DNA from: Syntrophaceae bacterium UBA6109
GTDB lineage: Bacteria; Desulfobacterota; Syntrophia; Syntrophales; UBA6109
DNA: 64,000 nucleotides
NCBI GenBank assembly: GCA_002428445.1
Contig: DIWJ01000089.1
Span: forward strand, 1 to 64,000
Direction of reading: 5' to 3'
Shown in pieces: positions 8,473 to 16,603 of this stretch. The notes beneath the pieces are model-generated. The model saw nothing but the letters and a program-made list of their open reading frames with translations. It made no database searches and was not told the origin of the DNA. The position numbers were made by a program, and so were the translations under genes. The stretch's first letter is position 1. Every line of letters starts with the position of its first letter.

Positions 8473-9208
8473 GCTCCCGGTAGCGGTGGGAGACTCGCTC
8501 CACGTAGGCAACCGTTTCGGCCGGCATCTTCTCCGGATGCCGCTCCACATTTCCCATGCCCCAGTTATAGGCCGAAAGGGCTGTCCGCACGTCGCCGCCG
8601 TAACGATCGATCAACCCGCGGAGGTAGCGCGTCCCGCCCATGACATTCTGCCGGGGATCGTAGGGGTCCTCGACACCCAGTTCCCGCGCCGTTCCCGGCA
8701 TGAGCTGCATGAGTCCCATCGCCCCCTTCGGGGAGAGGCTGTCGGGCCGGAAACCGCTTTCTACCTCGATGACGCTGCGGATGAGATCGGCATCGACGCC
8801 GCAGGCCCTTGCCGCCTCTTCAATGACCGTCGCCAACGCCTCCCGGCCGGGATCGCCATTTTTCTCCGCCTGGTGCCGGATTTTTGACGCATCGGGCTCC
8901 TCAGGCTGAGGGGGAGACGGCAGGAAGAGGCCGCTGCGTGTGGAAAAATCCCGTTCGACATCTTCATCACCCTCCATCATCCGGAGCCACGATTCGGTCA
9001 TCTGCATCTTGACGAGCTGAGGCAGATTCTCCGCGGGCGCCGGATTTCCCGATCCCGCCGTTTGCGGCTCCGGAGTCGCCTGTCCCAGCAGACGCCGGAA
9101 GGAGGAATCTTCCGCGGCCGGCGGAGTTGCGGCAGCGGCCGATTTGACCGGCGTCCTGATGTTCGCCGCGGCGGCTGGATCCTGAATCGAATACGGACGG
9201 ATGGACAT
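8462..9208 (-). CDS. Lytic transglycosylase, SLT family; possibly flagellum-associated
   Basis: This enzyme cleaves the glycan strands of murein in the periplasm. The C-terminal half (about 130-245) is a Slt70-type catalytic domain: the catalytic Glu lies in SVIEVESGF, followed by PKGAMGLMQLMPGTA and TALSAYNWGMGNV. The N-terminal 120 residues are low-complexity (Ala/Pro) with SFRRLLGQA and no clear signal peptide. The start was taken at ATG 9208, which has a strong GGGGGGAA Shine-Dalgarno; a longer frame would begin inside the palindromic repeat. The window's FlgJ is only the rod-capping half (48854-49198), so this protein may supply the missing muramidase function. That is inference from known split systems. 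Confidence 0.85.
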   Translation of the reverse strand: MSIRPYSIQDPAAAANIRTPVKSAAAATPPAAEDSSFRRLLGQATPEPQTAGSGNPAPAENLPQLVKMQMTESWLRMMEGDEDVERDFSTRSGLFLPSPPQPEEPDASKIRHQAEKNGDPGREALATVIEEAARACGVDADLIRSVIEVESGFRPDSLSPKGAMGLMQLMPGTARELGVEDPYDPRQNVMGGTRYLRGLIDRYGGDVRTALSAYNWGMGNVERHPEKMPAETVAYVERVSHRYRELKA

Positions 9209-9257
9209 GGCTTCCCCCCGCTGGAAAGACAAAACAATATCCATGCCAGATAACTTT

Positions 9258-9337
9258 GAATCCGGCAGCGAGCGCATTCCCCGCGGCTTGCCGCGGAGTA
9301 AGCGAGCGAATGATGTTCAAGATCCCTTCCTTGGGCT
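9258..9337 (-). repeat. Dispersed palindromic repeat, copy B (5'-truncated)
   Basis: Reverse-oriented relative to copies A and D. It keeps the GC-rich inverted repeat (CCCCGCGGC TT GCCGCGG) and the AAGGAAGGGATCTTGAA block, but lacks the first CTCCGGAG palindrome. It lies between the transglycosylase and HD-GYP genes. Confidence 0.8.
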
Positions 9338-9362
9338 GGTCTTTCGGGGGAATACGGCGTCT

Positions 9363-10856
9363 CTACGAAGCGGCGAAGAGAGAAAGGGTTGCCTCGACAA
9401 TCTGCTGATCGAACTGCCGCCCGCCGTTCCGGCGGAGCTCTTCAAGGGCGGTCTCGAGGGGCAGTGCCTTCCGGTAGGGCCGGTTGTTCGTCATGGCGTC
9501 GAAGGCGTCCGCGACGGCGAGGACCCGGGAAAGAAAGGGAATCTCTCTGCCGCCAAGGCCCTGAGGGTAGCCTCCGCCGTCCCATCGCTCGTGGTGATGG
9601 CGGATGACCGTACGAACCCTGTCGAACAGGAGAACGGTGCGCAGGATGTCTTCCCCTGCCTCGGGGTGTCGCTTGATGACGGCATACTCATCATCGCTGA
9701 GGCGCCCCGGCTTGAGCAAGACGCTGTCGGGCACGGAGATCTTTCCGATGTCATGAAGAATCGCCGCGATCCGCAGGGATTCGATGTCTTCTTCAGGGCA
9801 CTTCATCGCCTGGGCGATCCTCACGGCCATTTCGGTCACCCGCTTCGAGTGCTCTTCGGTGTAGAAGTCGCGGATCTGAATGGAAGCGACGAGCGATTTG
9901 AAGGTATCCATCACGTTCGCGTAGATGCTCTCGTAGAGCACCTTGTTTTCGAGGTTGAGCGAAGACCGCTTCGTCAGCGTGAGGATGTACTGAAGATCCT
10001 TCGCATTGAAGATGCCGCGGTTCTGCCGCTTCCGGACGCTGAGAACCCCCAGCACATTTTCCCGTATTTTCAACGGAGCACAAATGAGCGAGGGGCCGAT
10101 CGTCGGATCCCCCTCGGCGTGAATCACCACCGCTTCCTTCTGTTCGACGACCCGTTCGCAGATCTCGCGCAACACGGGTGGAATCGCCTCGGCCACCCTC
10201 CGGCCCTCGCAATTCCTTATAATCTTTGGATGAAAGACCTGTTCCTCGTTGTCATACAGATACAACCCGCAGAAGCCGCCATCGACGATTCGCACCGCCA
10301 GATCGACCATACGCTGGAAGATCTGTTCATTGTCGCCGCCGATGGTTTCGACGGAATCATAGATGAAACTCTGCAGGGACAGGTCCTTCCCCGCCGCGAT
10401 CAGACGGGCACGATCCGTCTCAACAGCGAAAGCCCCCTTCTTGTGGAGAATTTCCTTTTCGCGGAGATAGAGATCCACCTTATAGATCAAGTCGTTGATG
10501 TCGAAAGGCTTGATCAGGAAGTCGACGGCGCCTTTTTTCATCGCCGTGACGGAAAGATCGATGGCGGGAAAGGCCGTGATCATGATGACGCACACGGACG
10601 GGTCAATTTCATGGATATGATGAAGCAGATCCATGCCGCTCATGCCTGGCATCATGATATCGCTGATGACGAGATCGTGGGGATTGTCCTGCAGGACCTT
10701 CAGGGCCTCGATACCGTTTTCGGCTTCGCTGATGTCATAGTTTTCCGACGAGTTCAGGGCGTCAATGATGATTTGCCGGGAGGGCGTGTAGTCATCCACA
10801 ACGAGGATCTTGTTCCGTCTGGATACAGACTTTCCCGCGCGTACCGCCTCGATCAT
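9363..10856 (-). CDS. Response regulator with GAF and HD-GYP domains (c-di-GMP phosphodiesterase)
   Basis: The protein is predicted to hydrolyse c-di-GMP in response to phosphorylation, linking signalling to motility. Its 497 residues comprise a receiver domain (KILVVDD, phospho-acceptor Asp66 in LVISDIMMPG, Lys in FLIKPFD), a GAF domain (about 160-300), and an HD-GYP domain with HDIGK, RHHHERWDGGGYPQGL and DAFDAMTNNRPYR, all catalytic residues being present. I chose ATG 10856 (GGTGGG upstream); GTG 10868 is possible. No partner kinase lies next to it; the kinase-like protein at 56290-57051 is distant. Its position beside flagellar genes suggests control of swimming, which is inference. Confidence 0.9.
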   Translation of the reverse strand: MIEAVRAGKSVSRRNKILVVDDYTPSRQIIIDALNSSENYDISEAENGIEALKVLQDNPHDLVISDIMMPGMSGMDLLHHIHEIDPSVCVIMITAFPAIDLSVTAMKKGAVDFLIKPFDINDLIYKVDLYLREKEILHKKGAFAVETDRARLIAAGKDLSLQSFIYDSVETIGGDNEQIFQRMVDLAVRIVDGGFCGLYLYDNEEQVFHPKIIRNCEGRRVAEAIPPVLREICERVVEQKEAVVIHAEGDPTIGPSLICAPLKIRENVLGVLSVRKRQNRGIFNAKDLQYILTLTKRSSLNLENKVLYESIYANVMDTFKSLVASIQIRDFYTEEHSKRVTEMAVRIAQAMKCPEEDIESLRIAAILHDIGKISVPDSVLLKPGRLSDDEYAVIKRHPEAGEDILRTVLLFDRVRTVIRHHHERWDGGGYPQGLGGREIPFLSRVLAVADAFDAMTNNRPYRKALPLETALEELRRNGGRQFDQQIVEATLSLFAAS

Positions 10857-10980
10857 GAACACACCCACCGGATGGGCAGAGATATCCTTCGCTGAACACT
10901 AGGGAAGGGAAGCCCCGGAGATTCCTGCAAAACAAGCTTTGACGACGTTGACCTCAGGTTCCGGCCCGACCGCCTGCGTC

Positions 10981-11196
10981 CTATCTTCCCTGTTCCTTCA
11001 GGATGACGTCGAGGACGCTGTAAGAGATCTTGTTATAGGCGTCCGCCAATCGCTCATCTTTTCCGGACAGGGAAACCGTGTCGGCATAGCGGTCCGACCG
11101 TGCGGCTTCCTGGGTCAAGGGCTGATAGATCTTGACTTTACTCTGCTTATTGTAGGCCTTGATGACACTGTCTACTTGATAAGCGGAAATCGTCAT
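10981..11196 (-). CDS. Small conserved flagellar-regulon protein of unknown function
   Basis: This 71-residue protein begins MTISAYQVDSVIKAYNKQ and ends NKISYSVLDVILKEQGR. It has no signal peptide or membrane segment and is probably helical. The start has a GAGGAG Shine-Dalgarno. A near-consensus sigma28 promoter lies just upstream (11247-11274), so it should be expressed with late flagellar genes. The middle segment DTVSLSGKDERLADA faintly recalls the DKVSLS part of FlgM, but a clear FlgM exists at 48484-48789. A resemblance to small hypothetical proteins beside flagellar genes in other deltaproteobacteria is recalled, not checked. Confidence 0.7.
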   Translation of the reverse strand: MTISAYQVDSVIKAYNKQSKVKIYQPLTQEAARSDRYADTVSLSGKDERLADAYNKISYSVLDVILKEQGR

Positions 11197-11246
11197 GATG
11201 CCACTCCTCACAACCAAGGCGCGGAACTTGCACTCTTGCATCCATA

Positions 11247-11274
11247 CTATCGGAAGGATCGGGACAAAACTTTA
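11247..11274 (-). promoter_or_regulatory. Sigma28 (FliA) promoter
   Basis: Minus strand: TAAAGTTT (11267-11274), 12-nt spacer, TCCGATAG (11247-11254). It is upstream of the 71-residue protein and has the same architecture as the flagellin and fliD promoters. Confidence 0.85.
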
Positions 11275-11400
11275 GGGAAAAAGATGCCAGATCGCATGTA
11301 ATGCCCGATCCACTCATTTTTGTTGACGTTTTTCCGCTGCTTGCGGAGGAACCTCTCTCTTCGGCCGGAATATGTCCGGCGCTGGAGCAAAGGAGGGCAG

Positions 11401-12141
11401 ATGTCGGAAGTCATCAACAGAGACATACCTGCGGCCATCCTGAAGAAGCTGAACGACTGCCAGACACACCTTCAGAAGGGAAACGTCTACGCCTGCATTC
11501 TCCGTCTCAAGGACCTTCTGGAGAAGCTGATTTCCACCCCCATGATCCCGGCTGACCGGCGGGATGTGACGGATGCCGTCAATGCATTTCAGAAAAGGAT
11601 GAGTGAATCCAAGGCGTTCCTTGATATTTACGGGCCCGTGACCTTCCGCGACGGAGAGATCGACACCCTGTACGATTTCGTCAAACAGCTCATCAACATC
11701 AAGGAAGAGGAGATCCTTGCGGTCGTCAAGGAAGAGAGTCAAAAGAATGACGCTCTTGCCGCCGCTGCGGCCGCCCGCACTGAAGAACGCGAACGCCTGC
11801 TGGCGGAGATCCGCCGGCTGCTGGACGAGGGGCAGCACGGTGAGGCCACGGCGCTCATCGGAGACAGCGACGAGGTCATCACACTGCTTGTGAAGGAATA
11901 CAACGGCGCAGGCATCGCCTGCCGCCGGCAAAAGAACTACGCCGACGCCATTCTCGCCTTCAAGAAGGCCATCGCCGTCTACGGCAAGGATGAAGGGCTG
12001 CACTACAACCTCGCCCGCGCCTATGTCGAGCAGGACAACTGGCCCCTTGCCCGGGACGCGATCGGCGAGGCGTTAAAGCTCAATCCCAACTTTCAGGAAG
12101 GCCGCAAGCTCTTCCGCTTCATCGAGGAGCGAAAGAAATGA
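11401..12141 (+). CDS. Tetratricopeptide-repeat protein, function unknown
   Basis: This is a 246-residue cytoplasmic-looking protein. The N-terminal half is helical without a recognised domain. A charged Ala/Glu/Arg-rich helix sits at about 115-145. The C-terminal part (about 165-240) contains TPR-type units: GAGIACRRQKNYADAILAF, then GLHYNLARAYVEQDNWPLA, then a final degenerate unit. ATG 11401 is preceded by AAAGGAGG at good spacing, which overrides the longer open frame. It heads a plus-strand group with two glycosyltransferases (94 bp to the next gene), so a scaffold role in glycan transfer or flagellar regulation is conceivable but unproven. Confidence 0.8.
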   Translation: MSEVINRDIPAAILKKLNDCQTHLQKGNVYACILRLKDLLEKLISTPMIPADRRDVTDAVNAFQKRMSESKAFLDIYGPVTFRDGEIDTLYDFVKQLINIKEEEILAVVKEESQKNDALAAAAAARTEERERLLAEIRRLLDEGQHGEATALIGDSDEVITLLVKEYNGAGIACRRQKNYADAILAFKKAIAVYGKDEGLHYNLARAYVEQDNWPLARDAIGEALKLNPNFQEGRKLFRFIEERKK

Positions 12142-12235
12142 CGCCCTGCCTTCCCGGGAATATCGCCCTTCCCTGCGTTCCGTGCGCCATATGCCGGGCC
12201 CGGAGAATTCGACAGGCGGATTGCGGAGCCCTGCC

Positions 12236-13270
12236 ATGCGCATCCTGATCGTCGGCGCTCTTCAGGGCGGCACGGTCGCGATCGGCGAGGCCCTCGCTGC
12301 CGCCATGCCCGATGCCGGCGCGCAAGCGCTGCATCTGGACTACAGCGGCTTCGCCGACGGGTTCGCGCGAGTACGCGCATCCTCTGACCCGCAAGACGCC
12401 GGCAGGTTTTATCTTGCCCTCAAGACGCGCCTGCTCGAGACCGTTCTTGCCTTCCGGCCCGAGGCGATCCTGGGAATCGCCCAATCGCCGCTTCAGGATC
12501 CGCAGATCCTGGCGCAGCTCCGTCGGGCGGGCATCGTCATGGCCTATTGGTTCACCGAAGACTATCGACTCTTCCCCTACTGGAAGACGCTGGCACCGCA
12601 CTTCGACATTTTTTTCGCGATTCAGAGGGAGCCCTTCCGTCGCGAGCTCGAAGCCGCCGGGTGCCGGAATTTCTGCTATCTCCCGGCCGCCTTCGACAGA
12701 CGCCTGCTCCCCCGGTCCCCCGGAGATCCGACACCGCTCCCCTTCTCCTTCGTAGGGGCCCCTTATCCGAACCGCGTCCACTACCTGTCCCTTTTGGATA
12801 AAGACGCCATCCGCATCTATGGAGAAGAATGGGACCGCTGCAATCATCCCGGCACGATCGTGGGCAACCGGCGCATAACGGATCGGGAGGCGCAGGCGGT
12901 CTATCGCGAATCCGCCGTCAACCTGAACCTGCACTCTTCCATGGCCGCAAAGGACTTCGGCGCCGGCGATTTCGTGAACCCGCGCACGTTCGAGCTCGCC
13001 GGTCTGGGCTGCTTCCAGATCACCGACATGCGGTCGCTCCTCCCCCTGCACTTTCATCCCGCCGACGAGGTGGTCGGCGTCCGAAGCTGGCCCGACATGA
13101 TGGAGGCCGTCGCCTACTACCGGTCCGCGGCTGCCGAAAGAGAGGCCGTCGCCGCCAGGGCCCGCCGCCGCGTCCTCGCCGAGCACACCTATCAGCATCG
13201 GGCCTTCCAGATACTCGAGGCCATCGCGGCAGCGCGCGCCGGCACGCCCGCCGAAAGGGACAAGACATGA
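12236..13270 (+). CDS. CgeB-like glycosyltransferase family protein
   Basis: A 344-residue protein that begins MRILIVGALQGG with a GT-B-like first Rossmann strand. The C-terminal third has the CgeB/Glyco_trans_1_2 signature: NLNLHSSM, VNPRTFELAGLGCFQITD and DEVVGVRSW, ending in a helical tail with RARRRVLAEHTYQHR. Such proteins often sit in polysaccharide or flagellin-modification clusters. Substrate unknown. GGAG precedes the chosen ATG. The stop codon overlaps the start of the following GT9 gene (ATGA), indicating translational coupling. Confidence 0.8.
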   Translation: MRILIVGALQGGTVAIGEALAAAMPDAGAQALHLDYSGFADGFARVRASSDPQDAGRFYLALKTRLLETVLAFRPEAILGIAQSPLQDPQILAQLRRAGIVMAYWFTEDYRLFPYWKTLAPHFDIFFAIQREPFRRELEAAGCRNFCYLPAAFDRRLLPRSPGDPTPLPFSFVGAPYPNRVHYLSLLDKDAIRIYGEEWDRCNHPGTIVGNRRITDREAQAVYRESAVNLNLHSSMAAKDFGAGDFVNPRTFELAGLGCFQITDMRSLLPLHFHPADEVVGVRSWPDMMEAVAYYRSAAAEREAVAARARRRVLAEHTYQHRAFQILEAIAAARAGTPAERDKT

Positions 13271-14895
13271 AGCTCCAGCCGGATGCACGCATCCTCATTC
13301 TCCACCTGAGCCGCCTCGGCGACATGATTCAGTGTCTGCCGGCCGTGAAGCTGCTCCGGGAAGCGTGTCCGCTTGGATCGATCACTTTTTTCGGCATCGA
13401 GGACTTCCTGCCGTTGCTGGACGGCATTCCCTGGATCGACCGCATCGTCGCCTTGCCCGCCTCCGAAATCGGCGTCTTGCACGAAGAAGAGCGCGCCGCG
13501 GCATCGGCGGATCGAATCCGGCAGAAATTTCCTCCGCTTCGGGAAGAATATGATCTTGTCCTCAACTGGACGCACAATGCCCTCAGCGCTCATCTTTGCC
13601 GGAAGATACGGGCCGACAGGAAAAGCGGGCGCGTCTCCTCGCAGGAAGGAGAGATCGTCATCCGGGGGGATTACGGCAAGTACCTCTTCGCCGTATCCCG
13701 CTGCCGCAAGGAGAACTGCCTGAACCTCGTCGACCTCTACGTCGGGATGGCGGGATTGAAGCCGCAGCCGGTCAGGGGTTATCTTCCCGTGGAAACGCCG
13801 CCGGCGGGCGCCGCCGAAGGACCGTCCGTCGGTTTCCAGCTGGGTGCAAGCAATGCCAGGCGCACCTGGCCGATCGAGTCTTTCCTGACCCTTGGATCGC
13901 GGCTTTACCGCGACCTCGGCGCATCCGTTGTCCTCTTCGGCTCCGCCGCCGATCGGCGGCTCGCCGATGCGTTTGTTGCCGCCGCCGGCTACCCCGTCAC
14001 CGATCTCGTCGGACGATTTCCCATCCGGGAACTGCCCGCCCGACTGAAAGCGCTCGATCTGCTGGTGACCAACGATACGGGACCCATGCACATCGCCGCG
14101 GCCGTGGAAACCAGAGTGGTCGGAATATTCAACGCCACGGCCCATTTTCGGATTACCGGGCCCTATGGAGAGGGACACATCTGCCTCCAGAACAACCTGC
14201 CCTGCTGTCCGTGCCTGCCGTCCCACGCCTGCGCTGCGCCCGTCTGCAGGGAACGCATCTCCGTCTCTACGGTTCTCGCCGCCGCAAAGAGCGCCCTCGG
14301 CCTCGGCGATGCCGGCCTGGCTTCCGTGGAGGATGCCGGGGTCTACCGGTCGCGCTTCCTGAAGACCGGCATCCTCGCCTGGGACAGGGTTGGCGGAAAC
14401 GGGGGAGGCTTCCCTTGCCGGCTCGACGCCGCAAGCGACCTCCGGGCAACCGTCAACCAGCGGATGTGGAACCGGTGGCTCGATATTCCCGATGATCCTG
14501 ACGAAGCGCACGTACCGTCGCCCTCATCGGAGGAGATCAGGATCAGCCTTCAAGCTGCCTGCCGCGCCTACCGCGAGAGTTGCGGGCTTGCCGCAGCCCT
14601 CTGCCGTCAAATTCTCGGCGATTTCCGGTCGGGCAGACCCAAAACGGCATCGATCGAAAAACGGATCGCCTCATTGAAATCTCTGGAGGACGGGTTTCGT
14701 CTGTCCGAAGGCCCTCTCGGGATTCTCCGGGAGATTCATGAACTCGCCATGGCCGAAATTCATCCCTGCACCTTCCCGGATCTGGCCCGCGAATTTCTCA
14801 AGGTCTATGGGGGGCTTACCAGAATCGCCGTCCGGCTCGAATCCGGCAGCGAGCGCATTCCCCGCGGCTTGCCGCGCGGGGATGCGAGCGAATGA
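13267..14895 (+). CDS. GT9 (heptosyltransferase-like) glycosyltransferase, C-terminus supplied by a repeat
   Basis: Members of this family transfer ADP-heptose or related sugars; here flagellin or surface glycan is the likely target. The 542-residue protein opens with ILILHLSRLGDMIQCLPAV, the GT9 N-terminal signature. The nucleotide-sugar half has VGFQLGASNARRTWP and the diagnostic TNDTGPMHIAAAV near residue 275. After residue about 370 comes an extra helical region of about 170 residues not found in plain heptosyltransferases. The last 18 residues (ESGSERIPRGLPRGDASE) and the stop codon come from repeat copy C, so the original C-terminus may have been replaced. A second GT9 gene at 36120 also has an extra C-terminal region and a repeat inside it. 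Confidence 0.85.
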   Translation: MKLQPDARILILHLSRLGDMIQCLPAVKLLREACPLGSITFFGIEDFLPLLDGIPWIDRIVALPASEIGVLHEEERAAASADRIRQKFPPLREEYDLVLNWTHNALSAHLCRKIRADRKSGRVSSQEGEIVIRGDYGKYLFAVSRCRKENCLNLVDLYVGMAGLKPQPVRGYLPVETPPAGAAEGPSVGFQLGASNARRTWPIESFLTLGSRLYRDLGASVVLFGSAADRRLADAFVAAAGYPVTDLVGRFPIRELPARLKALDLLVTNDTGPMHIAAAVETRVVGIFNATAHFRITGPYGEGHICLQNNLPCCPCLPSHACAAPVCRERISVSTVLAAAKSALGLGDAGLASVEDAGVYRSRFLKTGILAWDRVGGNGGGFPCRLDAASDLRATVNQRMWNRWLDIPDDPDEAHVPSPSSEEIRISLQAACRAYRESCGLAAALCRQILGDFRSGRPKTASIEKRIASLKSLEDGFRLSEGPLGILREIHELAMAEIHPCTFPDLAREFLKVYGGLTRIAVRLESGSERIPRGLPRGDASE

Positions 14896-14952
14896 TGTTC
14901 AAGATCTCTCCCTGGGGATTGAAGTTCTCCGGAGCTTGCTCCGGAGAACTTC
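14839..14952 (-). repeat. Dispersed palindromic repeat, copy C (at the 3' end of a GT9 gene)
   Basis: A full-length reverse-oriented copy of 114 bp with both inverted repeats (CCCCGCGGC/GCCGCG and TTCTCCGGAGC TT GCTCCGGAGAA). The first half is translated as the C-terminus of the upstream GT9 protein, and its TGA (14893-14895) ends that gene. Confidence 0.9.
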
Positions 14953-15247
14953 AATCGGAATTCAGAGGAGACGAATTCGCCGCCGGCGGGAAAGGCTGAA
15001 GCCGGCCGGAAAATTTTTCCCATCCGGCGCCGCAGTTTTTGTCCTTTTTTCTAACACCCCGAACTTGCTGAAAAAATAAATGGCGACGACACTGGCACAT
15101 CGTTTGCAATTCTTAAGTTCACCTGAAAGTTGAATTCAAGTTTCCTGCCGCGGAAACCGAAAGAGCAGGCAAAGACACGAGGTGCGGTTCCGACGTTCGC
15201 GAACCATGCGGAATCGGAAAAAATCGACCGACCACAAGGAGCAGGAC
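14953..15247. other. Intergenic leader of the glycosylation island
   Basis: AT-richer than its surroundings, with T-runs at about 15040-15055, and holding a consensus sigma54 promoter at 15093-15108. About 140 nt separate the -12 element from the PseB-fusion start. No other gene is visible. Confidence 0.6.
15093..15108 (+). promoter_or_regulatory. Sigma54 (RpoN) promoter of the glycosylation operon
   Basis: TGGCACATCGTTTGCA matches the sigma54 consensus TGGCAC-N5-TTGCA exactly at the -24 GG and -12 GC, 10 nt apart. It is the only strong promoter-like site I see before the run of overlapping genes from 15248 to 37799, and it would place the operon under an activator such as a FlrC/FleQ-type protein (not in this window). 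Confidence 0.85.
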
Positions 15248-16603
15248 ATGGAGACCAGCGCAGAGTCGAAGATCCAGGAAGTCAGCCAGAATCTGGGAGT
15301 TCCTCCCTCCACCATTCGTTTCTGGGAAAGCGAGTTTCCCGAGTTCGTGAGGCCCAGGCGGACGGCCGGCGGGCAAAGGCGCTATTCGGAACGGGACGTG
15401 ATGAATCTCTCGCAGATCAAGGAACTGCTCCATATCAACAACCGCACCATCGACCAGGCCAGGCGAATCCTCAGGAAGGGGAATGCGGACATGGATACGA
15501 TCAACTGGGGAAAACAGTCCATCCTGATTACCGGGGGTACCGGTTCCTTCGGAAAACATTTCTGCAAGGTCATGATGGAACGCTACCACCCCCAGGTTCT
15601 CCGCGTCTACAGCCGCGACGAGCTGAAGCAGCACGAGATGCGGCAGGTCTTCGGGGAAGAACTGGTCCGTTACTTTATCGGGGACGTCCGCGATGCCGAA
15701 CGCCTGAGGCGGGCGATGGAAGGTTGCGACCTGGTCGTGCACGCCGCCGCCCTCAAGCAGGTCCCCTCCTGTGAGTACAACCCTTTCGAGGCCGTCAAGA
15801 CGAACATTCACGGCGCCGAGAACATCATTGATGCCGCCATCGACGTCGGGGTGAAGAAGGTCGTCGCCCTCAGCACGGACAAGGCCGTCAATCCCGTGAA
15901 CCTCTACGGGGCCACGAAGCTCTGCGCAGACAAGCTCTTCATCCAGGGCAATTCCTACTCCGGCGCCCGCGGCACCCGCTTCAGCTGCGTCCGTTATGGA
16001 AATGTCATCGGCAGCCGCGGGAGCGTCATCCCGCTGTTCAAGGAACAGAAGAAGACCGGCAGGATCACGATCACCGACGAGCGGATGACGCGCTTCTGGA
16101 TCACGCTCGACCATGCCGTCGATCTCGTCGTCCGCGCCTTCTGCCACATGCAGGGTGGAGAGATCTTCGTCCCGCGGATCCCCAGCATGAAGATTACGGA
16201 TCTGGCGGAGGCGGTCGCCCCCGATTGCGAGGTCGTGAACACCGGCATTCGTCCCGGCGAAAAGCTCCACGAGGTGCTGATCACGGAGGAAGAAGGACGC
16301 CATGCGGTGTCGTACGAGGGGATGTACGTCATCCTCCCCAATTATCCCTGGTGGGAACGCCAGAACTACAAGAGCGGGGGCCAGCTCCCGGAAGACTTCT
16401 CCTACGAAAGCGACAGCAACGATCAATGGCTCTCCGTAAGCGACCTGCGCAGGATGATCTACGATTTTTCCGCGGAAAAGGATCCGGCGGCGCAGTTCCT
16501 TTCCACCCTGCACAGGCTCAATGAAAAGGTCGTATTGAACATGGTCAATGCCGAGGAAGGCTTCGCGGAGCTTCCCTTGGCGGAAGGAGCCGGAGCGAGA
16601 TGA
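15248..16603 (+). CDS. pseB: MerR-type DNA-binding domain fused to PseB (UDP-GlcNAc 4,6-dehydratase, inverting)
   Basis: The C-terminal part (about 82-451) is PseB, first enzyme of pseudaminic-acid synthesis: it converts UDP-GlcNAc to the 4-keto-6-deoxy-L-arabino product. It shows the nucleotide motif ILITGGTGSFGKHF, HAAALKQVPSCEYNP, ALSTDKAVNPVNLYGATKL (which replaces the usual YxxxK by a family-specific Met/Tyr-Lys pattern) and RYGNVIGSRGSVIPLF. Residues 1-78 form a MerR-type winged helix: SKIQEVSQNLGVPPSTIRFW, then ESEFPEF, PRRTAGGQRRYSERDV and IKELLHINNRTIDQARRIL. There is no stop between the two parts. ATG 15248 has AAGGAG 6 nt upstream; an internal ATG at 15491 with AGGAAGGGG upstream could yield PseB alone. 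A DNA-binding head on this enzyme is unusual and could give product-responsive autoregulation (inference). Confidence 0.9.
   Translation: METSAESKIQEVSQNLGVPPSTIRFWESEFPEFVRPRRTAGGQRRYSERDVMNLSQIKELLHINNRTIDQARRILRKGNADMDTINWGKQSILITGGTGSFGKHFCKVMMERYHPQVLRVYSRDELKQHEMRQVFGEELVRYFIGDVRDAERLRRAMEGCDLVVHAAALKQVPSCEYNPFEAVKTNIHGAENIIDAAIDVGVKKVVALSTDKAVNPVNLYGATKLCADKLFIQGNSYSGARGTRFSCVRYGNVIGSRGSVIPLFKEQKKTGRITITDERMTRFWITLDHAVDLVVRAFCHMQGGEIFVPRIPSMKITDLAEAVAPDCEVVNTGIRPGEKLHEVLITEEEGRHAVSYEGMYVILPNYPWWERQNYKSGGQLPEDFSYESDSNDQWLSVSDLRRMIYDFSAEKDPAAQFLSTLHRLNEKVVLNMVNAEEGFAELPLAEGAGAR

Noticed and set aside
9221..9250. TGGCAT-N5-ATTGT on the minus strand upstream of the lytic transglycosylase as a sigma54 promoter
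   Set aside because: The essential -12 GC is GT, so the match is too weak to report as a site.
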